From: Mycobacterium bourgelatii | Lineage (GTDB): Bacteria; Actinomycetota; Actinomycetes; Mycobacteriales; Mycobacteriaceae | NCBI RefSeq assembly: GCF_010723575.1 | Contig: NZ_BLKZ01000002.1 | Span: 372,001-436,000 of the forward strand | Reading direction: 5' to 3' | DNA: 64,000 nucleotides | In this document: positions 34,914-44,255 of the stretch, piece by piece | Layout of the letters: the number at the start of each line of letters is the position of its first letter | How positions within the stretch are numbered: the stretch's first letter is position 1 | Program-made: the position numbers and the translations under genes | Notes under the pieces: generated by a model | Seen by the model: the letters and a program-made list of their open reading frames with translations, nothing else | Told to the model about the DNA's origin: nothing | Databases searched by the model: none

Positions 34914-36821
34914 ATGTTTCGTGTAGGCCGCGGTATCGCCGACATCACCGGTGAATCGGCAAACTGCGGCATGCTCGGCTATGGCAAATCCGATCAGCGA
35001 ACCGCCGGAATTCATCTGCGCCTCCGCGCCCGGGCATTCATTTTCGACGACGGTCAGGCGCGGGTTCTGCTGGTCGTTACCGAACTGCCGCTGCCAATGC
35101 AGAACGTCACCGATGCGGTACTGAGCCGCTTGTCGCATTCCTTTGGTGAGACCTACACGGCGCACAACACGCTGATCACCACCACCCACACCCACTCCGC
35201 GCCCGGCGGCTATTGCGGAAACCTGCTTTACAACCTGACGACGAGCGGCTTTCGGCCGGCCACCTTTGGCGCCATCGTCGACGGAATCGTCGAGGCGGCG
35301 ACCTATGCCCACCACGACTTGGCGCCGGCCGAGGTGACGTTGTCCCAAGGCGAATTGCGTAACGCGAGCATCAATCGTTCGCCGACGGCGTTCGATCGCA
35401 ACCCGCCGGACGACAAGTCGTTCTTCCCCGACCGCATCGATCCGCAGACCACGCTGGTGCGCATCGATCGCGGCGACCGGACGGTCGGTGCCATCCACTT
35501 CTTCGCCACGCACGGCACCAGCATGAACAACCGCAATCACCTCATCTCCAGCGACAACAAGGGATACGCCGCTTACCACTGGGAACGCGACGTGGAGGGT
35601 GCGGACTACCTCAGCGGCCAGCCCGACTTCATCGCGGCCTTCGCGCAGACGAACCCAGGCGACATCAGCCCGCACGTCGAACGGAACAGCCACGAGGGCG
35701 TCGCGGACCCTACCGACAACGGTTTCGAAAACACCCGCGTCGTTGGGTTGTCGCAGTTCGAGGACGCCGTCGAGCTGTTGGACGACGGGAAGCCGATCGG
35801 CGACGGCGTTGACAGCCGGCTGACCTACGTCGACCTCAGCAATGTGGAAGTGCGGGGCGAATTCACCCCGGATGGTCAGCCACATCGCACCGGGCGTCCG
35901 ATGATCTCAGCCGCGATGATGGCGGGCACGGATGACGGCGCCGGTTTCGCCGGATTCCGACAGGGCCGAAACCCGTTCTGGGACAAGGTTTCCGGCGCTG
36001 TCTATCAGCGGGCGGCGGCGCTCGGGTCGACGCAATCCCCCAAGGGCATCGTGGTTCCGGCCGGGCTGATCAACCGGATGACTCCTTTCATCTCCGAGAT
36101 CGTCCCGGTCCAGCTGCTGCGGATCGGCCGTCTGTACCTGATCGGCATTCCGGGCGAGCCCACCATCATGTCCGGACTTCGATTGCGTCGCACCGTCGCA
36201 TCGATCGTGGGCGCCGAACTGGCCGATGTGCTCTGCGTCGGTTACAGCAACGCCTACATCCACTACGTCACGACGCCCGAGGAGTATCTGGAACAGCGGT
36301 ACGAGGGCGGCAGCACGCTGTTCGGCCGCTGGGAACTGCCCGCCCTGATGCAGACCGTCGCCGGGCTCGCCGAGGCGATGCGCGACGGCCGGCCGGCGAC
36401 GACCGGCCAGGGCCCGATCAGGAAGAAGCCCTTGAGCTGGGTGCGCACTCCCCCGCCCGACACTGGATCGTTCGGCACCGTCATCACCGAGCCTTCGGCC
36501 TCCTACCGCCCCGGCGATGTGGTCGAGGTGGTCTTCGACAGCGCGCACCCGGGGAACGATCTGCGCCGCAACGACACCTACCTCGAAGTGCAGCGCCGAG
36601 CCGGCGAGGAATGGGTGCAGGTGGCCAATGATGGCGACTGGTCGACGCGCTTCGAGTGGGCCCGCCTAGGACGAGCCGGTTCGCGCGTCACGATCCGTTG
36701 GGACACTCCCGACGACACCACGCCGGGCACGTACCGCATCGTGCACCACGGCACCGCTCGGGGCCCCAACGGCTCACTGTTGCCGTTCACCGGGAAGACC
36801 CGCGAATTCACGGTCGGCTAG
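34914..36821 (+). CDS. Neutral ceramidase (Rv0669c-like)
   Basis: A 635-aa neutral/alkaline ceramidase that would hydrolyse N-acyl-sphingosine to fatty acid and sphingosine. The N-terminal catalytic domain starts FRVGRGIADITG. The zinc-site motif THTHSAPGGY is near residue 90, a histidine sits in FFATHGTSMN, and TNPGDISPH, containing the family nucleophile serine, is near residue 240. The C-terminal immunoglobulin-like domain ends FTGKTREFTVG. Length equals that of M. tuberculosis Rv0669c as I recall it. No signal peptide is visible. Host sphingolipids are the likely substrates in an intracellular mycobacterium; this is inference. Confidence 0.93.
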   Translation: MFRVGRGIADITGESANCGMLGYGKSDQRTAGIHLRLRARAFIFDDGQARVLLVVTELPLPMQNVTDAVLSRLSHSFGETYTAHNTLITTTHTHSAPGGYCGNLLYNLTTSGFRPATFGAIVDGIVEAATYAHHDLAPAEVTLSQGELRNASINRSPTAFDRNPPDDKSFFPDRIDPQTTLVRIDRGDRTVGAIHFFATHGTSMNNRNHLISSDNKGYAAYHWERDVEGADYLSGQPDFIAAFAQTNPGDISPHVERNSHEGVADPTDNGFENTRVVGLSQFEDAVELLDDGKPIGDGVDSRLTYVDLSNVEVRGEFTPDGQPHRTGRPMISAAMMAGTDDGAGFAGFRQGRNPFWDKVSGAVYQRAAALGSTQSPKGIVVPAGLINRMTPFISEIVPVQLLRIGRLYLIGIPGEPTIMSGLRLRRTVASIVGAELADVLCVGYSNAYIHYVTTPEEYLEQRYEGGSTLFGRWELPALMQTVAGLAEAMRDGRPATTGQGPIRKKPLSWVRTPPPDTGSFGTVITEPSASYRPGDVVEVVFDSAHPGNDLRRNDTYLEVQRRAGEEWVQVANDGDWSTRFEWARLGRAGSRVTIRWDTPDDTTPGTYRIVHHGTARGPNGSLLPFTGKTREFTVG

Positions 36822-36922
36822 TTTCGGTCCGCAATTTAAGTAGCCGGCTACTGTATCCCGCCCCATAGATCCGCGCGACGCTCTGATCGTCTGTATTGGC
36901 GAATCAGATGAGGTGGGCAGGA

Positions 36923-38980
36923 ATGTCGTATCTTCTTGCGGCGCCGGAGAACATGGCGACGGCGACAACACACTTGGCAAGCATTAATTCGACGCTGGAG
37001 CAGGCGCACCGGTGGGCGGTGCCCTCGATCCTGGCGACGGTCCCATCGGCGGCCGATGAGGTGTCGGTGGCAATCGCGAAACTGTTCGCCGAGCAGGCCC
37101 GCGAGTATCAGGCGGCGGCCGTTCGGGCGGCGACGTTTCATGAGCAGTTCCTGCGCACGTTGTCGGCCGGCGCGAACGCCTATGCCAGCGCAGAGGCGTT
37201 CAGTGTCGAGCGGTTGGTGTTGGGGTTGATCAACGCGCCGACGCAGTTGCTGCTGGGGCGTCCGCTGATCGGTGACGGCACCCACGGCGCGCCGGGTACC
37301 GGACAGGCCGGCGGGCCGGGCGGTTTGTTGTGGGGCAACGGCGGCAACGGAGGTTCCGGGGCGCCGGGTGGTGCTGGCGGTCGAGGCGGGGATGCGGGCC
37401 TGTTCGGCCATGGCGGCGCCGGCGGTGCGGGCGGGACCGGCATACCGGGCACGGCCGGTTTGCCGGGTGAACAAGGAGGGGTCGGCGGCGTCGGCGGTGT
37501 CGGCGGCGCCGGCGGTAACGGCGGGATCCTCTGGGGCAACGGCGGGCCCGGCGGAGCCGGCGGCCTGGGCGGGGTTGGCGGTATCGGCGGTGCGGGTCTG
37601 GCCGGAGCGTCCGGGGTGTTCGGGGTCAACGGCGGCATCGGCGGCGCGGGGGGTACCGGCGCGCAGGGCGGCATGGGCGGCGCCGGCGGAACCGGCGGCG
37701 CGGGTGGGCAGGCTCCGGGGATATTCGGCGGTGTTCCGGGTGCCCATGGTGTTGGCGGGAACGGCGGCCAAGGCGGAGAGGGCGGGTTCGGCGGCAGCGG
37801 CGGGGCCAGCACGGTGGGTCAGGGCGGTATGGGTGGTCTAGGTGGGCTTGGCGGTACCGGCGGCGGTGGAGGCACCGGGGTCGGCGGGGCCGCGGGTGGT
37901 AGTGGCGGCGCCGGAGGCGCCGGCGGCCAGGGCGGGGCCGGTGGGGCCGGTTTGAGCTTCAGCCTCGCCGAGAGTGGCGGCGCCGGTGCCGTGGGAGCTG
38001 AAGGCACCGGCCCGACCGGGGCAATCGGCGGTTCGGGCGGTGTCGGTGGGGAGGGCGGCAGTGGTGGCATCGGCAGCGGTGCCGGAAGCGCCGCCATCGC
38101 CGCCGGTGACAGTCCAAAGGGAGTGGCGGTCAGTCCCAATACCGGCCTTGTCTACGTCACCAACGAAAGCATCGAGGGCTCGGTGTCGGTGATAGATCCC
38201 ACCACCAATACCGTCACCGCCGTCATCCCCGTTGGCTCAAGGCCGGACGGAGTGGCGGTCAGTCCCACTGGCCCCGCCGCCGGCCATGTCTACGTCGCCA
38301 ACTCGTTGAGCGACACAGTGTCGGTAATCGACCCGGACAGCAATACCGTCACGGCCACCATCTCCGTCGGTGAGAGCCCGAACGGAGTGGCGGTCAGCTC
38401 CACCGGACCCGCCGCCGGCCACGTCTACGTCACCAATACATCCAGCGACACGGTGTCGGTGATAGACCCCGCAACCAATATGGTCACGACCACCATCCCC
38501 GTCGGTGACGAACCGGTCGGCGTAGCGGTCAGCCCCCTGACCGGCACCATTTACGTCGGCAATTCGGCCAGCGGCACAGTGTCGGTGATCGACCCCGCCA
38601 CCAACAACGTCACCGCCACCATCCCCGTCGGCAACTTTCCGATTGCGGTGGCGGTCAACCCCGACACCGGCGTCATCTACGTCGCCAACGCGTTCAGCGG
38701 AACGGTGTCGGTGATTGACCCCGCCGCCAATACCGTCACCGCGACAATCGCCTTCGGCGATGTCCCGCTAGGGGTGGCCGTGGACGCCTTCACCGGCGCC
38801 ATCTACGTCCCCCTACTTGGCCAGAGCGCGGTATCCGTGATCGACCCTGCGACGAACGCCGTGGTCGGCATCGTTCCAATCGGCGACAGCCCATCCGGTG
38901 TCGCGGTCAGCCCCACCAGTCCCGGCTTCGGCAATGTGTATGTCACCAATTCCGCCGACAGGGTTTCGGTGATCACCTAG
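36923..38980 (+). CDS. PE_PGRS protein fused to a seven-repeat YVTN beta-propeller
   Basis: The start at MSYLLAAPENMATATTHLAS (ATG 36923, GGCAGGA upstream) gives 685 residues. The PE domain covers 1-95 (YASAE secretion signal), a short PGRS tract about 110-390, and residues 395-685 hold seven repeats of about 42 residues. Each repeat reads P-x-GVAVSPxTGxxYVTN-x-VSVIDPxTNxVTATIPVG with variation, the YVTN/surface-layer propeller family. The repeat number suits one closed seven-bladed propeller. The PE part would direct ESX-5 export and the propeller would be displayed on the surface, probably for binding. Function unknown. Confidence 0.94.
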   Translation: MSYLLAAPENMATATTHLASINSTLEQAHRWAVPSILATVPSAADEVSVAIAKLFAEQAREYQAAAVRAATFHEQFLRTLSAGANAYASAEAFSVERLVLGLINAPTQLLLGRPLIGDGTHGAPGTGQAGGPGGLLWGNGGNGGSGAPGGAGGRGGDAGLFGHGGAGGAGGTGIPGTAGLPGEQGGVGGVGGVGGAGGNGGILWGNGGPGGAGGLGGVGGIGGAGLAGASGVFGVNGGIGGAGGTGAQGGMGGAGGTGGAGGQAPGIFGGVPGAHGVGGNGGQGGEGGFGGSGGASTVGQGGMGGLGGLGGTGGGGGTGVGGAAGGSGGAGGAGGQGGAGGAGLSFSLAESGGAGAVGAEGTGPTGAIGGSGGVGGEGGSGGIGSGAGSAAIAAGDSPKGVAVSPNTGLVYVTNESIEGSVSVIDPTTNTVTAVIPVGSRPDGVAVSPTGPAAGHVYVANSLSDTVSVIDPDSNTVTATISVGESPNGVAVSSTGPAAGHVYVTNTSSDTVSVIDPATNMVTTTIPVGDEPVGVAVSPLTGTIYVGNSASGTVSVIDPATNNVTATIPVGNFPIAVAVNPDTGVIYVANAFSGTVSVIDPAANTVTATIAFGDVPLGVAVDAFTGAIYVPLLGQSAVSVIDPATNAVVGIVPIGDSPSGVAVSPTSPGFGNVYVTNSADRVSVIT

Positions 38981-39066
38981 ACGGTTGGCGGGCGGCGGCG
39001 AGGGGCGAGGATTGTGCGCGCGACGAGCTCCGCATCGTCCCGCATCGGCATGTGGCCGACGTCCGC

Positions 39067-39207
39067 GAACCACAACCGCAGCGGCAATCTCGATGCGTCA
39101 GCAGCCACGACCCGTGGGCCGAACACCACGACCCCGCCGAGATTGCCGTGAGGGCTGTGCGCGGGCCGCAAACCACAACCGCAGCGGCAATCTCGATGCG
39201 CTAGCAG
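39067..39207. repeat. Spaced 38-bp direct repeat in the intergenic region before the tRNAs
   Basis: accacaaccgcagcggcaat followed by ctcgatgcg occurs near 39067-39104 and again near 39170-39207, 103 bp apart and almost identical. Between them is the inverse fragment gccgagattgccgtg. The 38981-39221 gap otherwise holds no recognisable gene. Confidence 0.7.
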
Positions 39208-39221
39208 CGCCACAAACAGAG

Positions 39222-39294
39222 CGCGCCCGAAGAGATTCGAACTCCCAACCTTCTGATCCGTAGTCAGATGCTCTATCCGTTGAGCTACGGGCGC
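39222..39294 (-). tRNA. tRNA-Arg (anticodon ACG)
   Basis: The minus strand folds as a cloverleaf. The acceptor GCGCCCG pairs with CGGGCGC, the D arm contains TAGCTCAACGGATAGAGC, the anticodon loop is CTACGGA with ACG, and the T loop is GTTCGAATC. The CCA end is not encoded directly after the discriminator G. Confidence 0.96.
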
Positions 39295-39328
39295 CTTACC
39301 TATTCAGTTATGTCCTCGAAAGGACCAG

Positions 39329-39417
39329 CGGAGGCGAGAGGATTTGAACCTCCGGTTCCCTTTAAGGGGAACAACTCATTAGCAGTGAGCCCCATTCGGC
39401 CGCTCTGGCACGCCTCC
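39329..39417 (-). tRNA. tRNA-Ser (anticodon GCT)
   Basis: Type II tRNA with a long variable arm. The acceptor GGAGGCG pairs with CGCCTCC, the anticodon loop is CTGCTAA (GCT), the variable-arm stem is GTTCCC...GGGAAC, and the T loop is GTTCAAATC. It lies 34 bp upstream of tRNA-Arg in the same direction, so they are probably co-transcribed. Confidence 0.96.
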
Positions 39418-39499
39418 TTGAACTTCATGAGGGTACCCGACCCCAAAACCCGCAGCCGCCGGAGGCATAGCGTACACATCGGCAACATATGCTGTCGAA

Positions 39500-40585
39500 G
39501 TGACTGCCCGCCTGCGGCCCGAGTTGGCCGGGCTTCCAGTTTACGTTCCCGGCAAAACCGTGCCAGGTGCTATCAAACTGGCAAGCAACGAAACCGTGTT
39601 CGGACCACTACCCAGTGTCCGCGCGGCCATCGAGCGCGCAACCGACGTCATCAACCGCTACCCCGACAACGGGTGCGTGCAGCTCAAGGCCGCCCTGGCC
39701 AAGCACGTGAGCGCCGCGGGAGGACCCGATTTCGCACCCGAACACATCGCGGTGGGTTGCGGGTCGGTCAGCCTGTGCCAGCAACTGGTGCAGATCACCG
39801 CGGCGCCCGGCGATGACGTGGTCTTCGGCTGGCGCAGCTTCGAGCTGTACCCGCCGCAGGTCCTCACCGCCGGCGCCACGCCCATCCAGGTGCCACTGAC
39901 CGACCACACCTTCGACCTCTACGCGATGCTGGCCGCCGTCACCGAGCGCACCCGGCTGATCTTGGTCTGCAACCCCAACAATCCGACGTCCACCGTCGTC
40001 GATCCCGAGGCGCTGACCCGTTTCGTCGAGGCCGCGCCCTCGGACGTCCTGATCGCCATCGACGAGGCCTACGTCGAGTACATCCGGGACGGGATGCGCC
40101 CCGACAGCCTGGGACTCGTTCACTCCCATCCGAACGTCGTTGTGCTGCGGACGTTTTCCAAGGCCTACGGGCTGGCCGGGCTGCGCATCGGCTACGCCGT
40201 CGGCCACCCCGACGTGATCACCGCGCTGGACAAGGTCTACGTGCCGTTCACCGTGTCGAGCGTCGCGCAGGCGGCCGCCATCGCCTCGATCGAGGCCGCC
40301 GACGAACTGCTGGCCCGCACCGACGCCGTGGTCGCTGAGCGCACCCGGGTCAGCGCCGAATTACGCGCTGCCGGCTTCACGCTGCCACCCTCACAGGCGA
40401 ATTTCGTCTGGCTGCCACTGGGCGCCAGGACCAGGGACTTCGTAGAGCAGGCCGCGAACGCGCGGATCGTGGTCAGACCCTATGGCGACGATGGCGTTCG
40501 GGTAACCGTCACGGCCAAACCGGAAGAGAACGATGCGCTGCTGCGGTTCGCGCGCAGCTGGAAGGCGGACCAGGGAGACCAATGA
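39500..40585 (+). CDS. hisC2: Aromatic-amino-acid/histidinol-phosphate aminotransferase HisC2
   Basis: A 361-aa fold-type I PLP aminotransferase starting at GTG 39500. IKLASNETVFGPLP, the NPNNPTSTVV substrate loop, DEAYVEY and the PLP lysine Lys221 in TFSKAYGLAGLRIGY are all present. It matches M. tuberculosis Rv3772, an aromatic aminotransferase of the HisC family. The true hisC normally lies in the his operon, so this copy more likely acts on phenylalanine, tyrosine or tryptophan precursors. The next gene overlaps its stop by four bases (ATGA). Confidence 0.93.
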   Translation: MTARLRPELAGLPVYVPGKTVPGAIKLASNETVFGPLPSVRAAIERATDVINRYPDNGCVQLKAALAKHVSAAGGPDFAPEHIAVGCGSVSLCQQLVQITAAPGDDVVFGWRSFELYPPQVLTAGATPIQVPLTDHTFDLYAMLAAVTERTRLILVCNPNNPTSTVVDPEALTRFVEAAPSDVLIAIDEAYVEYIRDGMRPDSLGLVHSHPNVVVLRTFSKAYGLAGLRIGYAVGHPDVITALDKVYVPFTVSSVAQAAAIASIEAADELLARTDAVVAERTRVSAELRAAGFTLPPSQANFVWLPLGARTRDFVEQAANARIVVRPYGDDGVRVTVTAKPEENDALLRFARSWKADQGDQ

Positions 40586-41043
40586 GCTCGGCACGGGAGA
40601 AGTTCAACGAGTTGAAGGCGCGCACCGGCAAGATTGCCGACGCCGAACTGGACGAATTCTGGGAGACCCTCGCGCCCATGACGCTCGACGGCATGATCGG
40701 CGAATGGAAGGGCGGCGAGTTCGACACCGGACACAGGATGAACTGGCAGTTGGAGAAGGCCCGGTGGTTCGGCAAGACCTTCAAGTCGGTCAACGACGTG
40801 CAGCCGCTGGTGTGCCTCGACGTCGACGGGAACAAGTTCTCCAACGTGGAGATGGGTAAGGGCGAGGCCAGCCTGTGGCTGGAAGAGTTCCGCGGCGAGG
40901 TCACCGCGACGATGGTCTACGACGGCCAACCCGTTCACGACCACTTCAAGAAGATCGACGACGACGCGGTGATGGGCATCATGAACGGCAAACGCGTCCT
41001 CGACAACGGCCGGTACTACTACTTCTTCCTCGAGCGGGTCTAG
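40582..41043 (+). CDS. GXWXG / DUF4334 domain protein
   Basis: A 153-aa protein with the GxWxG signature as GEWKG at residues 40-44 and a C-terminal DUF4334-like beta domain (GEVTATMVYDGQPVHDHFKK, then MGIMNGKRVLDNGRYYYFFL). The ATG overlaps the hisC2 stop as ATGA, so translation is coupled. The function of the family is unknown. Confidence 0.88.
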   Translation: MSSAREKFNELKARTGKIADAELDEFWETLAPMTLDGMIGEWKGGEFDTGHRMNWQLEKARWFGKTFKSVNDVQPLVCLDVDGNKFSNVEMGKGEASLWLEEFRGEVTATMVYDGQPVHDHFKKIDDDAVMGIMNGKRVLDNGRYYYFFLERV

Positions 41044-41057
41044 CGGCGCCCTCGACC

Positions 41058-41117
41058 GTCGCGCCAGCGTGACGCTCGGCGTCCGGCGTCGCGCCAGCGT
41101 GACGCTCGGCGTCCGGC
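41058..41117. repeat. Perfect 30-bp tandem duplication with hairpins
   Basis: Two identical 30-bp units begin gtcgcgccagcgtgacgctc. Each contains GACGC-TCG-GCGTC, a 5-bp stem with a 3-nt loop. The pair sits between the convergent stops of the DUF4334 gene and the minus-strand gene at 41137, a place where tandem hairpins could terminate both transcripts. Confidence 0.75.
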
Positions 41118-41136
41118 GTCCAGCGCCCCGCAATCG

Positions 41137-41739
41137 TCAGCGAGCGTCGCCGGGATTGCGCCCGGTGAACGCGACCAATCTGTCCAATACGGGCGCGTCG
41201 TCGGACATCGACACCGGCGGATCGAAACCCGCCGCGCCGCGCAGGGCCGGCTGGATCAGCATTTGCGCCAAACCCAGCACGTACTCGGACAGCGAGTCGG
41301 GCGCGTCTACCTGCCGTCCCACGGCTACCGCGTAATCCCATGCGTGGACCAGGAACTCGATCGAAAACACCGCGACGGCCACGTTGGCCGGCATCGCCCC
41401 CTGGCCGAGTGACACCTCGCCTTGCAGACCATGCCGGTGCCAGGCGTCCAAGGCAGGGCGGGCCGCACCGATGATCCGCCGTTCCACCGACTCGGTGTCG
41501 TCCGGTAGCGACGAGAAGTCCGCGTCAACCATGTTGCCGAGGGCGGTAATCGAGCTCAGCAGATGATCGGTCAGGCCGGACACGTCGAACTCGGTGCACG
41601 GCGTCTGTTTGGTCAGGTCGTCGGAGGCCAGGGTGTGTACGACCTGTTGAAGCACCCCTAGTGTCGCTTCCGCGCTTTGCAGCTCGTCGGTGGGTGGGGA
41701 ATCTGGTCCGGGGCGCAAATCTGGGGGCATACTCGCCAC
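41137..41739 (-). CDS. Mycothiol maleylpyruvate isomerase-fold protein (TIGR03086, Rv3773c-like)
   Basis: A 200-aa DinB-like four-helix protein of the TIGR03086 type: TPCTEFDVSGLTDHLLSS holds the first metal-ligand histidine, and EFLVHAWDYAVAVGR holds another. Family members bind metal and act in mycothiol-dependent reactions or have no known substrate. The start at 41739 (MASMPPDL) or at the ATG three codons later are both possible. It is divergent from echA21 with 15 bp between the starts. Confidence 0.9.
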   Translation of the reverse strand: MASMPPDLRPGPDSPPTDELQSAEATLGVLQQVVHTLASDDLTKQTPCTEFDVSGLTDHLLSSITALGNMVDADFSSLPDDTESVERRIIGAARPALDAWHRHGLQGEVSLGQGAMPANVAVAVFSIEFLVHAWDYAVAVGRQVDAPDSLSEYVLGLAQMLIQPALRGAAGFDPPVSMSDDAPVLDRLVAFTGRNPGDAR

Positions 41740-41754
41740 GCTACGGTCTCGGGC

Positions 41755-42579
41755 ATGGGCGAGAAATATGAATCCGTGACCGTCGAGGTCAAAGACCAGG
41801 TCGCACAGGTCACGTTGATCGGGCCGGGCAAGGGCAACGCGATGGGGCCGGCCTTCTGGAAGGAGTTGCCTGAGCTATTCCCCGAGCTGGACGCCGACCC
41901 AGAGGTTCGGGCCATCGTCCTGACCGGATCGGGGAGGAATTTCAGCTACGGCCTGGACGTGCCCGCCATGGGCGGCTCGTTCACTCCCCTGCTGTCGGGC
42001 GACGCGCTGGCCGGACCGCGCTCGGAGTTCCACCGCGAGATCAAGCGGATGCAGGGCGCCATCAACGCGGTCGCCGACTGCCGCACCCCCACCATCGCCT
42101 CGGTGCACGGTTGGTGCATCGGCGGCGGCGTCGACCTGATCTCGGCGGTGGACATCCGCTACGCCAGCGCCGACGCGAAGTTCTCGGTGCGTGAGGTCAA
42201 GCTGGCCATCGTCGCCGACGTCGGCAGCCTCGCCCGCCTGCCGCTGATCTTGAGCGACGGACACCTGCGGGAGCTCGCGCTGACCGGCAAGGACATCGAC
42301 GCCGCCCGCGCCGAAAAGATCGGCCTGGTCAACGACGTGTTCGACGATGCCGAAGCCGCGCTGGCCGCGGCGCACGCCACCGCCGCCGAGATCGCCGCCA
42401 ATCCCCCGCTGACGGTGCACGGCATCAAGGACGTGCTGGATCAGCAACGCATCGCGGCGGTCTCGGAGAGCCTGCGCTACGTCGCCGCCTGGAATGCCGC
42501 CTTCCTGCCGTCGAAAGACCTCACCGAGGGCATCGCCGCAACCTTCGAGAAGCGCCCGCCGCGGTTCACCGGCGAATAG
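41755..42579 (+). CDS. echA21: Enoyl-CoA hydratase/isomerase family protein EchA21
   Basis: A 274-aa crotonase-fold enzyme starting MGEKYESVTVEV at ATG 41755, the same length as M. tuberculosis EchA21. The oxyanion-hole motif VHGWCIGGGVDL is present. REVKLAIVADVGSLARLP aligns with the active-site segment of delta3,5-delta2,4-dienoyl-CoA isomerase (ECH1), with Glu147 and Asp155 in the two acid positions. This suggests it shifts double bonds in unsaturated acyl-CoAs rather than hydrating them. The last 14 bp overlap the convergent membrane gene. Confidence 0.92.
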   Translation: MGEKYESVTVEVKDQVAQVTLIGPGKGNAMGPAFWKELPELFPELDADPEVRAIVLTGSGRNFSYGLDVPAMGGSFTPLLSGDALAGPRSEFHREIKRMQGAINAVADCRTPTIASVHGWCIGGGVDLISAVDIRYASADAKFSVREVKLAIVADVGSLARLPLILSDGHLRELALTGKDIDAARAEKIGLVNDVFDDAEAALAAAHATAAEIAANPPLTVHGIKDVLDQQRIAAVSESLRYVAAWNAAFLPSKDLTEGIAATFEKRPPRFTGE

Positions 42580-42952
42580 CGCTGAACCACAGGGCGACGG
42601 CCAGCCAACCGGTGGAGATCGCCAAAGCGGCGAATTCCAGCCACCCGACGGTCGCGCCGGCGCGGTGGTTGGTGTCGATCAGGTGGCTGAGCGTGTGCAG
42701 CGCCCAGTGCGCCGTCGCAAACGCCAGCGCCGGGACCTGCCAAGACGGCCAACGCAGCGCGCCCAGCAGCAGCAGTCCCAGCGGCAACTCGAACGACGCG
42801 TTGTCGAAGATGTAGTGGGTGTTGCGGATGCCGAAGGCGCCGAGGGTGTCGAAGAATGTCTCGGGCGCCAGCCACTGGAACAACCCCAGGCCGACCGAGT
42901 AGGCACCGAACACGACGAGGATCACCTCGACATAGCGTGAGCGGGTAGGCAT
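42566..42952 (-). CDS. Four-helix membrane protein, 128 aa
   Basis: The start at ATG 42952 (MPTRSRYVEVILVVFGAYSV) gives four predicted membrane helices: about 9-30, 48-66 (ELPLGLLLLGAL), 72-90 with the histidines of HWALHTLSHLID, and 105-125. The histidine-containing helix could bind metal or haem, which is speculation. The family is not recognised with certainty. It overlaps the echA21 3' end by 14 bp, and its start is 25 bp from that of divergent lipE. Confidence 0.8.
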   Translation of the reverse strand: MPTRSRYVEVILVVFGAYSVGLGLFQWLAPETFFDTLGAFGIRNTHYIFDNASFELPLGLLLLGALRWPSWQVPALAFATAHWALHTLSHLIDTNHRAGATVGWLEFAALAISTGWLAVALWFSAIRR

Positions 42953-42976
42953 GGGCTCAAAGTTAGGCTCGCGGGG

Positions 42977-44218
42977 GTGACTATGACAGCAGACGGCAAG
43001 ATCCGTGTCCCGGCCGACCTCGACGCGGTGACGGCAATCGGCGAGGAAGACCACTCAGAAATCGATGACGCCGCCGTCGAGCGGATTTGGCAGGCCGCGC
43101 GGCACTGGTACCAGGGCGGCATGCACCCCGCCATCCAGCTGTGCCTCCGGCACAACGGGCGCGTGGTGCTCAACCGGGCGATCGGGCACGGCTGGGGCAA
43201 CGCCCCGACCGACGAGCCCGACGCCGAGAAGATTCCCGTCACCACCGACACCCCGTTCTGCGTGTACTCGGCGTCCAAGGGCATCACCGCGACCGTCATC
43301 CACCTGCTCGTCGAACGTGGGGTTTTCGACCTCGACGACCGCGTCTGCGAATACATCCCCAGCTACACCAGCCACGGCAAGGACCGCACCACGATCCGGC
43401 ACGTCCTGAACCACAGCGCCGGCGTCCCGTTCCCCACCGGACCCAAGCCTGACCTCAAGCGCGCCGACGACCACGAATACGCACAGGAGCAGCTCGGCAA
43501 ACTGCGCCCGCTGTACCGCCCGGGCTTGGTGCACATCTACCACGCGCTGACCTGGGGTCCGCTGATGCGGGAGATCGTCTACGCCAGCACCGGCAAAGAC
43601 ATCCGCGACATCCTGGCCAGCGAGATCCTCGACCCACTGAACTTCCGCTGGACCAACTTCGGGGTTGCCGAGCAAGACGTCCCGCTCGTCGCACCCAGTC
43701 ACCCGACCGGCAAGCCGTTACCCCCGGTGATCGCGGCCATCTTCCGCAAGGCGATCGGCGGCACCGTGCACGAGATCATCCCCTACACCAACACCAAGGC
43801 GTTCCTGACCACCGTGGTGCCCTCGTCCAACACCGTCTCCACCGCCAACGAGTTGTCGCGCTTCGCCGAAATCTGGCGCCGCGGCGGCGAACTCGACGGT
43901 GTACGCATCATCAGCGCGGAGCGGATGTACAACGCCGTGCAGGAGGCCCGGCGACTGCGGCCGGATTTCGCGGTTGGCCTGCTGCCGGCCCGGTGGGGCA
44001 CCGGGTTCATGCTGGGCACCGATCGCTGGGGCCCGTTCGGGCGCAATGCATCGACAGCGTTCGGGAACCTCGGCCTGGCCAACATCGCGATCTGGGCGGA
44101 CCCGGCGCGCGGGCTGTCGGGCGGCGTGATCAGCAGCGGGAAGCCGGGCAAGGACCCCGAGCTCAAGCGCTACACCGCCCTGATGAACACCATCGCCGAC
44201 TCGATCCCGCGGGTGTGA
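42977..44218 (+). CDS. lipE: Serine beta-lactamase-fold esterase LipE
   Basis: A 413-aa serine hydrolase of the class C beta-lactamase/esterase EstB family. The SxxK motif is S98-A-S-K101 in FCVYSASKG, followed by LNHSAGVPF and the partner motif region IYHALTWGPL. It has no export signal. It corresponds to M. tuberculosis lipE (Rv3775), an esterase of the family. The GTG at 42977 or the ATG at 42983 can serve as start. Confidence 0.92.
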   Translation: MTMTADGKIRVPADLDAVTAIGEEDHSEIDDAAVERIWQAARHWYQGGMHPAIQLCLRHNGRVVLNRAIGHGWGNAPTDEPDAEKIPVTTDTPFCVYSASKGITATVIHLLVERGVFDLDDRVCEYIPSYTSHGKDRTTIRHVLNHSAGVPFPTGPKPDLKRADDHEYAQEQLGKLRPLYRPGLVHIYHALTWGPLMREIVYASTGKDIRDILASEILDPLNFRWTNFGVAEQDVPLVAPSHPTGKPLPPVIAAIFRKAIGGTVHEIIPYTNTKAFLTTVVPSSNTVSTANELSRFAEIWRRGGELDGVRIISAERMYNAVQEARRLRPDFAVGLLPARWGTGFMLGTDRWGPFGRNASTAFGNLGLANIAIWADPARGLSGGVISSGKPGKDPELKRYTALMNTIADSIPRV

Positions 44219-44255
44219 GCGTTTGTCGGAAGGACAGACGGGCATCCATTAAGGC

